From Paenibacillus sp. NFR01 (lineage in GTDB: Bacteria > Bacillota > Bacilli > Paenibacillales > Paenibacillaceae), in contig NZ_FOIK01000005.1 of NCBI RefSeq assembly GCF_900111565.1, forward strand, positions 124,001 through 188,000: a stretch of DNA of 64,000 nt, written 5' to 3'. Position numbers and translations under genes: made by a program. Positions within the stretch are counted from its first letter, which is position 1. Every line of letters begins with the position of its first letter. Below are positions 52,440 to 59,209 of the stretch, one piece after another. A model generated the notes under the pieces. It did no database searches and had not been told where the DNA came from. It saw nothing but the letters and a program-made list of their open reading frames with translations.

Positions 52440-53264
52440 TCAGCTTTGCTTGACCTGTTTCGCGGTCAGGGCGATGACATCCGCGATTTTTTGCTCCAGC
52501 CCGGCAATCGACTGCTTGCCGGCGGCAACCTGCTTGTAGCCGGAGAGCAGCGAAGCCAGCGACTGATTGGCCAGTGCGGCGTTTTGCTTGCGGACCGCGG
52601 CTTTGAAGTCGCTGTAATCGGCGGCCAGCCGTTTGTTCAGCGCCGACGCGACACTCTTCTTCGTGGCGATCGAAACCTGAGGGCTTTCGATGCCGGCCAG
52701 CGTTTTGCGAGCGGCGGCGATTTTTCGTGAGCGGGTCTCCTTGGCCGCCTTCAGCTCCGCTTCTTTGCCGCGGATCTCTTCGCGTGCGGCCTGAACGAGG
52801 AGCTTCATTGCTTCGGCTTGGGCCTTCAGTACGGCGTTCAGCGTCTTGTCCTTCAGGCCCTTCAGCAGCGAAATCCGCTTGTTGAGCGCGCTGTACTGGT
52901 CAAAGAGCGGCTGACGGCGTTGCTTGAGGCTGGACAGCTCCGCCGTCAGCCGGGCGACCTCCGCCTGGTCGATGGCGCTGATATCCTTGCGCACGGCGAT
53001 CAGCGCTTGGGCGTTGCTCTCGTGCAGCGTGCGGATCTGCTGCTCGCGGGAATCATACTCCGCGGAGAGCGCCGTGAGCTCGCGGTACCTGCTGCGCAGA
53101 GCGGCCTTGGCGGAAGTATCGGCTGCGGCCGCCGTGGCCTCCAGCGAATCGCCGACCGAAGCGGTCAGCAGCGTGGGGGACGCGCCGACGGAGCCGAACG
53201 GGACAAGTAAAGCGAGCAGCAGCAGGGTGAACGGGAGCAGAGCAGCGGGTTTAAACCGGTTCAT
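52440..53264 (-). CDS. Secreted coiled-coil protein of unknown function
   Basis: 274 residues. Sec signal (FKPAALLPFTLLLLALLVPFGSVGA, cleavage near ASP). The mature chain is almost wholly helical, rich in Ala, Lys, Leu, Gln and Glu with heptad-like stretches (EVARLTAELSSLKQRR; EEIRGKEAELKAAKETRSRKIAAARKTLAG), and has no cysteine. It may be a cell-envelope spacer or stalk. The ATG at 53264 is supported by AAGGAGG at 53272-53278; a longer frame to 53474 is spurious. It has a strong promoter and an attenuator-like leader. Confidence 0.78.
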   Translation of the reverse strand: MNRFKPAALLPFTLLLLALLVPFGSVGASPTLLTASVGDSLEATAAAADTSAKAALRSRYRELTALSAEYDSREQQIRTLHESNAQALIAVRKDISAIDQAEVARLTAELSSLKQRRQPLFDQYSALNKRISLLKGLKDKTLNAVLKAQAEAMKLLVQAAREEIRGKEAELKAAKETRSRKIAAARKTLAGIESPQVSIATKKSVASALNKRLAADYSDFKAAVRKQNAALANQSLASLLSGYKQVAAGKQSIAGLEQKIADVIALTAKQVKQS

Positions 53265-53285
53265 TTGTGTTCCTCCTTCAGGTTT

Positions 53286-53378
53286 CGTATCCTGTAGGTG
53301 CACAGAACGCAAAAAAGCACCCGCAATAAGGCTGTTAGACAGCCTTGATTGCGGGTGCTTCCGACGCAACAGGATACG
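53286..53378 (-). promoter_or_regulatory. Attenuator-like leader upstream of the secreted coiled-coil gene
   Basis: In the 5' leader of the minus-strand gene lies a full intrinsic terminator: AAGCACCCGCAAT pairs with ATTGCGGGTGCTT around an inner AAGGCTG/CAGCCTT stem, followed by six T (plus-strand 53311-53316). It is flanked by complementary 10-nt arms (plus-strand 53286-53295 and 53369-53378, CGTATCCTGT and its exact complement). The distal arm ends 8 nt before the ribosome binding site. The layout fits transcription attenuation or a riboswitch expression platform; it matches no riboswitch class I recognise. Confidence 0.6.
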
Positions 53379-53397
53379 TATCATGATATTTACCCCC

Positions 53398-53426
53398 ACT
53401 ATAATCGAATGGGGACGTTGCGTCAA
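53398..53426 (-). promoter_or_regulatory. SigA promoter for the secreted coiled-coil gene
   Basis: On the minus strand TTGACG (53426-53421), 17-nt spacer, TATAGT (53403-53398). The predicted start near 53391 gives a leader of about 127 nt containing the attenuator-like element. Confidence 0.8.
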
Positions 53427-53458
53427 TACGCACCCGGACGGCAGGAGGCGAAAATCGG

Positions 53459-54082
53459 TTGCTTGAGGATACACGGATTCAGCGGCTTCACGTAGAGCCT
53501 TATACGCAGTGGGAGCCTGAGGTGGCTTCTCCCGGGTCGGCCTGCGGGCCGGCGACGCTGGCGGCCCTGATGGAATACTGGCATACCGTTCAGGGACGGG
53601 AACGGATTCGCGGGAAAAGTCATTTCGGCTCGAAGGCCGCGCATATCAATTACATATACCGGCGGCACGGGGGCAGACCGTGGGGAATGAGCGCAGGACG
53701 GTTTGTGCGGGGCGCCCGGGCATATCTTGCCGCTGATGTATCCAGTGAAGGAACGGAGGTACCTTGTTCCATCGATGTGTTCAATGATCTGGAGCGCTAC
53801 AAAGCGGAGATCGACGCCGGAAGGCCGGTCGCGCTGAAATTCGATAAATGGAGCAAGCTCCGCTGGCGGGGCCGGTACGCCTACGACTATCATTGGACGC
53901 TCGGAATCGGGTACGAAGAAACCGGAAATGCCGACGCGCTTTTGCTGGTCCTGGACAACGGGGCAAGGACCCGCGGCGGCGGATTTCGCGTGAGCCGGGA
54001 GCGCAGGATCCCCTATGCCCCTAATCAGGCGGTGCTGACAATGGTCGGTGTAAATATCGGAGTCCGCGGCCAAACTAGCTGA
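53459..54082 (+). CDS. C39-like papain-fold protein
   Basis: 207 residues, no signal peptide. Cys of the GSACGPATLAALMEYW motif (near residue 29), His of YDYHWTLGIGYE, and LDNG downstream give the Cys-His-Asn arrangement of the C39-like/BtrH N-terminal-like peptidase fold. Such proteins can be proteases, acyltransferases or transglutaminase-like enzymes. The start is a TTG; AGGAGG (53443-53448) lies 10 nt upstream. It is divergent from the secreted coiled-coil gene, and a TATAAT (53400-53405) without good -35 precedes it. The substrate is unknown. Confidence 0.75.
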   Translation: MLEDTRIQRLHVEPYTQWEPEVASPGSACGPATLAALMEYWHTVQGRERIRGKSHFGSKAAHINYIYRRHGGRPWGMSAGRFVRGARAYLAADVSSEGTEVPCSIDVFNDLERYKAEIDAGRPVALKFDKWSKLRWRGRYAYDYHWTLGIGYEETGNADALLLVLDNGARTRGGGFRVSRERRIPYAPNQAVLTMVGVNIGVRGQTS

Positions 54083-54121
54083 ATTGTTGAAAAATATTAC
54101 GAATTATCGCTGTTCAAACGT

Positions 54122-54150
54122 TTGCGCAATAAGCGTTTTCAAGCTATAAT
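54122..54150 (+). promoter_or_regulatory. Pullulanase promoter with cre-like sequence
   Basis: TTGCGC (54122-54127), 17-nt spacer, TATAAT (54145-54150). The spacer contains AATAAGCGTTTTCA (54128-54141), which matches the right 12 bases of the CcpA cre consensus, suggesting catabolite repression. Confidence 0.65.
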
Positions 54151-54207
54151 TCCAGCTATATGAACCTATTGCTATGATTCCATTTGATCATAAAGGAGAC
54201 AGTGGCC

Positions 54208-56169
54208 TTGTCCGTACAAAAGGATATGAACGAACCGATCTATTACGGTGATCCCGCGGCTACGGAAGGAATATCCGTATTTGCCCAGGACTTTGACGCG
54301 CTTTTCAGTTATGACGGAGACGATTTGGGCCTGAGTTATACGCCGGCTTCCTCGGCATTTTGCCTGTGGGCGCCAACCGCTCAGGAGGCCATGCTCGTGC
54401 TGTACGATTCCTGGCAGGGCGAACCCGTCTCGGTGCAGCCGATGACCCGCGAGGTGCGGGGGACATGGCGGATCAGCGTCGCCGGCGAACTCGCCGGAAA
54501 ATTCTACACTTATAGAGTGCGCCTAGGCGACCGGTGGAATGAAGCGGCTGATCCGTATGCCAAAGCCGTCGGCGTCAACGGCGACCGGGCCGCGATTCTT
54601 GACCTGCGCGCAACCGATCCCGTCCGCTGGACCGAAGATAAACCGGCTTTTGCCGATCCGGTCGACGCGGTGATCTACGAGCTGCACCTGCGCGATTTAT
54701 CCGTCCATCCCGAAAGCGGCATCACGCATAAAGGGCAGTTCCTTGGACTGGCCGAAGCGGGAACGCGCGGACCCGGCGGAATCGCAACCGGACTTGATCA
54801 TATCGCTTCGCTGGGCGTGACGCATGTGCAGCTGCTGCCGGTCTATGATTTTGCCACCGAAAGCGTCGACGAGACCCGCCTGGACGAACCGCACTACAAC
54901 TGGGGCTACGATCCGAAAAACTACAACGTTCCGGAGGGTTCCTACGCGACCGATCCGTATGGGCCTGCGGTGCGCATACGTGAGCTCAAAACGCTGATCC
55001 AGACGCTGCACGACCGCGGCCTGCGCGTCATTATGGATGTCGTCTACAACCATGTCTACGACGGCTACCGGGTGAACTTCACGAAGCTGGTTCCCGGCTA
55101 TTACCTGCGTTATAAACCGGACGGCACCTTGTCGAACGGCTCGGGCTGCGGCAACGATGTCGCCACGGAACGGGTGATGACCTCGCGGTTTATCGTCGAT
55201 TCCGTACTGTACTGGGCGAAGGAATATCATATGGACGGTTTCCGCTTCGACCTGATGGGCCTGATGGATATCGATACGATGCAGGAGATTCGCCGCCGTC
55301 TCGACGAAGTGGACCCTTCGATCCTTACCATCGGGGAAGGCTGGATTATGGAGACGGAGCTTGCGCCGGAGAAGCAGGCCAACCAGATGAACGCAAACGC
55401 GCTTCCGGGCATCGGCCATTTCAACGACGGCTTCCGCGATGCAGTTAAGGGCAATATTTTCAGGGAAGCGGAGCCGGGCTTTATCGGCGGCAACCTCAGC
55501 ACGGTACCGGCAGTCAAGACGGGCATCACCGGCGGTGTCGTTTACGGGCAGGAAAGCGGCCAGTTTGCCGACGAGCCGCAGCAATGCGTCAACTACGTGG
55601 AGTGCCATGACAATCATACGATGTGGGATAAAATCATCCTGTCCTCGCAGGGATACGGGGATGACCGGCGCAGAGCGATGCACCGCCTGGCATCGGCCCT
55701 GGTGCTGACCAGCCAAGGCATTCCGTTCCTGCATGCCGGCCAGGAATTCATGCGCACGAAATTCGGCGTCGAGAACAGCTATAAATCTCCGGTGGAGATC
55801 AACCGGCTCGACTGGGAACGTTGCCTGGAGCATGCTGCGGATGTTGAATACATGCAGCGGCTGATCGCGCTGCGGCGCAGCCACCCGGCCTTCCGTCTGC
55901 GCAGCGCCGATGAAATCCGCGAGCAGCTGATCTTTGAAAAAGCGCCGTCCGGCGCCATCGCCTACACGCTTCGGGGGCATGCCGGAGGCGATGCCGCGTT
56001 GCATCTGTACGTGCTGTATCACTCCGGAACCGGGGCTGCATCTGCCGTACTTCCGCCGCTTGGCGACTGGCAGGTGATCTTTGGCGAAGAGCTCGTCACG
56101 CAGCTTGCCGACGGGCGCCTCACGGTGCAAGGCATTGGCATGGTCGTGCTTGCGGTACATCCGGCATAA
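54208..56169 (+). CDS. pulA: Type I pullulanase
   Basis: 653 residues, no signal peptide, so cytoplasmic. N-terminal CBM48 (SAFCLWAPTAQEAMLVLYDSW), then GH13 barrel with the type I pullulanase signature YNWGYDPKNYNVPEGSY, nucleophile D348 (GFRFDLMG), acid/base E377 (TIGEGW) and the third aspartate in ECHDNHTMWDK. It cleaves alpha-1,6 branches of glycogen, pullulan or branched dextrins imported by the mdx system. The TTG at 54208 is preferred since AAAGGAGA (54192-54199) would crowd the GTG at 54202 and follow the TTG at 54184. Confidence 0.94.
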   Translation: MSVQKDMNEPIYYGDPAATEGISVFAQDFDALFSYDGDDLGLSYTPASSAFCLWAPTAQEAMLVLYDSWQGEPVSVQPMTREVRGTWRISVAGELAGKFYTYRVRLGDRWNEAADPYAKAVGVNGDRAAILDLRATDPVRWTEDKPAFADPVDAVIYELHLRDLSVHPESGITHKGQFLGLAEAGTRGPGGIATGLDHIASLGVTHVQLLPVYDFATESVDETRLDEPHYNWGYDPKNYNVPEGSYATDPYGPAVRIRELKTLIQTLHDRGLRVIMDVVYNHVYDGYRVNFTKLVPGYYLRYKPDGTLSNGSGCGNDVATERVMTSRFIVDSVLYWAKEYHMDGFRFDLMGLMDIDTMQEIRRRLDEVDPSILTIGEGWIMETELAPEKQANQMNANALPGIGHFNDGFRDAVKGNIFREAEPGFIGGNLSTVPAVKTGITGGVVYGQESGQFADEPQQCVNYVECHDNHTMWDKIILSSQGYGDDRRRAMHRLASALVLTSQGIPFLHAGQEFMRTKFGVENSYKSPVEINRLDWERCLEHAADVEYMQRLIALRRSHPAFRLRSADEIREQLIFEKAPSGAIAYTLRGHAGGDAALHLYVLYHSGTGAASAVLPPLGDWQVIFGEELVTQLADGRLTVQGIGMVVLAVHPA

Positions 56170-56237
56170 ACACGTACATGAATTCTTCAAATTTCAATTG
56201 TTTTTTTGCGAAAAAGGTGACATAGCTCATTCTCCGC

Positions 56238-56321
56238 AAGGGAAAGGGATGTTAATATGAATTCAATTTCTTTCCCTTGGCGATTCTTGAGGGGGCCTGC
56301 CGAAGAAGCAGGCGCCTTTTT
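56238..56321 (+). terminator. Tandem hairpins between pullulanase and gltD
   Basis: First AAGGGAAAG (56238-56246) with CTTTCCCTT (56270-56278), then GCCTGC/GCAGGC with flanking GG/CC and TTTTT (56292-56321). The second is an intrinsic terminator. It may end the pullulanase transcript or be part of a gltD leader attenuator, since it is 120 nt from the first gene and 126 nt from the second. Confidence 0.65.
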
Positions 56322-56446
56322 GCAGCCTCTCGCTTCAGCGCTTTACAGTGGTGTACATGCTGGCTGCAGGAGAGCAAGTGGGTTCCTTGTGAAGCCGGTA
56401 CGGGGTGAGAAGCTGGACCAATAGAGAGACTCGGAGGGTGACAGGA

Positions 56447-57931
56447 ATGGGTAAAACAACCGGATTTTTAGAGTATGAGCGGCAGACTCCCTCGGAGTGT
56501 GCGCCTCTGGAACGCATCAAGAACTGGAATGAGTTTTCCGTGCCGATGTCGGAAGAGAAGTTGAGAGAGCAGGGCGCGCGATGTATGGATTGCGGCACGC
56601 CATTCTGCCATGTAGGCCGCTTGTTGTCCGGAATGGCTTCGGGCTGCCCGCTGCATAATCTGATTCCCGAGTGGAATGACATGGTGTATAAAGGCAACTG
56701 GGAAGTCGCGCTGAGACGGCTGCACAAGACCAACAATTTCCCCGAGTTTACCGGCCGTGTCTGCCCTTCGCCTTGCGAAGGGGCGTGCACGGTAGGGTAT
56801 CATGGTAAGCCGGTTACGATAAAATCGATCGAACGCGCCATTGTCGACCGCGGATTCGAGGAAGGCTGGATCGTTCCCGAACCTCCGCAGCACCGTACGG
56901 GCAAAAGGGTTGCCGTCGTCGGCTCCGGGCCGTCGGGACTGGCCTGCGCCGCACAGCTCAACAAAGCGGGGCACAGCGTAACGGTATATGAACGGGCCGA
57001 CCGCATCGGCGGCTTGCTGACTTACGGCATTCCGAATATGAAGCTGGACAAACAGACGGTTCAACGCCGCGTCGACCTGCTGGCCGCCGAAGGTATCACG
57101 TTTGTAACTCGCACGGAAATCGGCAAAGACCTTTCCGCTGCAGATCTGAAGGCGGAATTCGACGCCGTCGTGCTGTGCGGCGGTTCTACCAAAGCGCGCG
57201 ATCTGCCGATTGAAGGCCGCGAGCTGCGGGGCATCCACCAGGCCATGGAATTCCTGACACTGAATACGAAGAGCCTGCTGGATTCGGAGCTCGCAGACGG
57301 CGAATATATCTCGGCCGCAGGCAAGGATGTTGTTGTCATCGGCGGCGGCGATACCGGCACCGACTGCGTGGCCACCTCCATCCGCCACGGCTGCAACAGC
57401 GTGGTCCAGCTGGAGATCATGCCGCAATCGCCGCTGACCCGCCAGGCGAATAACCCTTGGCCGGAATGGCCAAAGGTGCTAAAGGTGGATTACGGCCAGC
57501 AGGAAGCCGCTGCGCTTTACGAAGCGGACCCGCGCCGTTATCTCGTCTCCACCAAACGTTTTGTCGGAGACGACGGCGGCCACGTGCAGGAGCTGCATAC
57601 GGTCCGCATCGAATGGCAGCGGGATGCGCAAGGCCGGATGATTCCGGTGGAAGTGCCTGGCAGCGAAGAAGTGCTGAAGGCCCAGCTCGTTCTGCTGGCG
57701 CTCGGCTTTACGGGACCGGAGAACACGGTGCTGGACCAGCTCGGCGTTGACCGTGATGAGCGCTCCAATGCCAAAGCCGAGTTCGGCAAGCAGGCGACCA
57801 ATGTGGAAGCCGTATTTACGGCCGGCGACATGCGCCGCGGTCAATCGCTCGTCGTATGGGCGATCAACGAAGGCCGCCAGGCGGCCCGCGAGGTTGACCG
57901 TTATTTGACCGGCTCCTCGAATTTGCCATAA
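56447..57931 (+). CDS. gltD: Glutamate synthase small subunit
   Basis: 494 residues. The N-terminal domain has the [4Fe-4S] cysteines (CMDCGTPFC, GCPLHNLIPEWN, CPSPCEGAC); the FAD Rossmann motif VAVVGSGPSGLACAAQL and the NADPH site VVVIGGGDTGTDCVATS follow, ending in FTAGDMRRGQSLVVWAINEGRQAA. The subunit passes electrons from NADPH to the large subunit that makes glutamate from glutamine and 2-oxoglutarate. The large-subunit gene is not adjacent, which is unusual. The ATG at 56447 is used; a longer frame starts at 56405 without a better ribosome binding site. Confidence 0.93.
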   Translation: MGKTTGFLEYERQTPSECAPLERIKNWNEFSVPMSEEKLREQGARCMDCGTPFCHVGRLLSGMASGCPLHNLIPEWNDMVYKGNWEVALRRLHKTNNFPEFTGRVCPSPCEGACTVGYHGKPVTIKSIERAIVDRGFEEGWIVPEPPQHRTGKRVAVVGSGPSGLACAAQLNKAGHSVTVYERADRIGGLLTYGIPNMKLDKQTVQRRVDLLAAEGITFVTRTEIGKDLSAADLKAEFDAVVLCGGSTKARDLPIEGRELRGIHQAMEFLTLNTKSLLDSELADGEYISAAGKDVVVIGGGDTGTDCVATSIRHGCNSVVQLEIMPQSPLTRQANNPWPEWPKVLKVDYGQQEAAALYEADPRRYLVSTKRFVGDDGGHVQELHTVRIEWQRDAQGRMIPVEVPGSEEVLKAQLVLLALGFTGPENTVLDQLGVDRDERSNAKAEFGKQATNVEAVFTAGDMRRGQSLVVWAINEGRQAAREVDRYLTGSSNLP

Positions 57932-57947
57932 GCCAGACAACACAGCA

Positions 57948-57980
57948 GGACGCCCTCTGGAATAGGGGGCGTCCGCTTTG
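57948..57980 (+). terminator. Hairpin after gltD
   Basis: GGACGCCC/GGGCGTCC (8 bp) with a loop of 11 nt, followed by GCTTTG; modest T content. Confidence 0.65.
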
Positions 57981-58033
57981 CGCTTCCCGGAACGGGAAAG
58001 ATATAATCGGTGTAGAAGAAAGAGAGGCGGTTC

Positions 58034-58579
58034 ATGATGAAACTGATGTTTATTTCCGATATTCACGGCTCTTTATATTGGCTGGAGCGGGCGCTGGAGA
58101 AGGCCCGTGAAGAAAAGCCGCATACGCTGGTCTTTCTTGGGGATTTCCTGTATCACGGTCCGCGGAATCTGCTGCCGCAGGACTACAATCCGCAGGGCGT
58201 AGCCGACCGGCTCAATGCCTGCGAATTTCCGCTGGCCGCGGTACGCGGCAACTGCGATGCGGAAGTGGATCAGATGCTGCTGCATTTTCCGATGATGGCC
58301 GATTATATGCTGATTCTGCAGGAGGGCCGGAAAATTTATGCGACTCACGGTCACGGCTATAGCATGGACAACCTGCCGCCGCTCTCCGCGAAGGATGTGT
58401 TTATTCAGGGTCATACCCATATTCCCGTCGCCGATGTCAAAGACGGCGTGTATGTGCTGAATCCGGGGTCCATCTCCTTGCCTAAGGAGAACTATCCGAA
58501 CTCGTACGGGATTCTCGATAACGGAAAATTTACGGTCAAAGGCTTTGACGGTCAGACGATTAAAGACATTGCGCTGTAA
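58034..58579 (+). CDS. yfcE: YfcE-type metallophosphoesterase
   Basis: 181 residues. Calcineurin-like metal motifs in order: DIHGS, GDFLYHGPRN, GNCD, THGH and GHTHIP. YfcE proteins are manganese-dependent phosphodiesterases acting on model substrates; the physiological substrate is unknown. AGAGGCGG precedes ATGATG. The last 20 nt overlap, tail to tail, the end of the minus-strand Spo0E-like gene. Confidence 0.93.
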   Translation: MMKLMFISDIHGSLYWLERALEKAREEKPHTLVFLGDFLYHGPRNLLPQDYNPQGVADRLNACEFPLAAVRGNCDAEVDQMLLHFPMMADYMLILQEGRKIYATHGHGYSMDNLPPLSAKDVFIQGHTHIPVADVKDGVYVLNPGSISLPKENYPNSYGILDNGKFTVKGFDGQTIKDIAL

Positions 58580-58757
58580 CGCTGGATTGGACCGAAGCTT
58601 GGGCAGCTCCATTGTATTCATTCAATAGCTCGTCCAGAATGACCGATTGCTTCACGACTTTGGGATGCGTAAAAAAGCCGTATCTCTTCTGTGCTTGATA
58701 TAATTTCTGCCGGGCGCGTTCCACCCGCAGCAAGGTGACACCTGTATTATTTGGCAT
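58560..58757 (-). CDS. Spo0E-family aspartyl-phosphate phosphatase
   Basis: 65 residues, standard for the family. Helix 1 (RVERARQKLYQAQKRYGF), a THPKVVKQ turn and helix 2 with the SxxxD signature (S38-V-I-L-D42, then LLNEY). Spo0E-like proteins dephosphorylate Spo0A~P and so delay sporulation. GAGGAGGGAG lies 6 nt before the ATG. It overlaps the 3' end of the yfcE gene by 20 nt on the opposite strand. It is 190 nt upstream on the map from a peptide quorum-sensing pair, but there is a terminator between. Confidence 0.87.
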   Translation of the reverse strand: MPNNTGVTLLRVERARQKLYQAQKRYGFFTHPKVVKQSVILDELLNEYNGAAQASVQSSVTAQCL

Positions 58758-58884
58758 AGTTCTCCCTCCTCATAAATATATTAATACAATCTGTCAAAAA
58801 TTAGGGTACTCGGTGAAATGCGCGAACAACCCCAAAAACTACCTTTTTGGAAGATTTAGTGGCTTTGGTAGTTTCATAGAATGC

Positions 58885-58918
58885 AAAAAAAACAGCTGCG
58901 CATGAGCGCAGCTGTTTT
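58885..58918 (-). terminator. Terminator of the signal-peptide gene
   Basis: 12-bp perfect stem (AAAACAGCTGCG/CGCAGCTGTTTT, CATGAG loop). On the minus strand it is followed by further T (plus-strand A at 58885-58888), 29 nt after the stop of the 32-codon peptide gene, supporting that gene as a real transcription unit. Confidence 0.88.
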
Positions 58919-58946
58919 AATACTAAAACCAGAAAGCTCTTAATCT

Positions 58947-59045
58947 TTAGCCTCCGAGACCATGCGTAAGTAATTGGTAAATTGGACCAGCAGAAACAAT
59001 AGCAAAACTAGCGGCCATCAGCAAAAAACTCAACTTTTTTTTCAT
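58947..59045 (-). CDS. Short secreted pre-pheromone peptide (Alo/Phr-like)
   Basis: 32 codons, below usual annotation cut-offs. It starts with three lysines, continues with a hydrophobic core (LSFLLMAASFAIVSAG), and ends in PIYQLLTHGLGG. This is the layout of secreted pre-peptides whose C-terminal 5-10 residues are released outside and re-imported. GAGGTGC lies about 10 nt upstream of the ATG. It has its own promoter (59116-59144) and terminator and sits directly downstream of an HTH-TPR receptor gene in the same orientation, as in the receptor-peptide pairs described in Paenibacillus (Alo). Cleavage site and mature form (possibly the THGLGG end) are inferred. Confidence 0.75.
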   Translation of the reverse strand: MKKKLSFLLMAASFAIVSAGPIYQLLTHGLGG

Positions 59046-59103
59046 CGATTCTTTGCACCTCACTAATTTGATTTTTTCTACTTCCACTAGTGCCTACCAA
59101 ATG

Positions 59104-59144
59104 ATGTATGTCTACATTATGGGACAAATTGAAAAAAAAGGCAA
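59104..59144 (-). promoter_or_regulatory. Promoter and palindrome of the signal-peptide gene
   Basis: Minus strand TTGCCT (59144-59139), 17-nt spacer, CATAAT (59121-59116). A palindrome ATGTA-TGTC-TACAT (59104-59117 on the plus strand) overlaps the -10 and the expected start. It is a good candidate operator for the HTH-TPR receptor; a repressor site is suggested by its position. Confidence 0.6.
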
Positions 59145-59209
59145 TACCACAAATCATCAAAAAGCGGGAAAAATTGTGTCCGCAATATTACATTAATTAA
59201 AAATTATGT

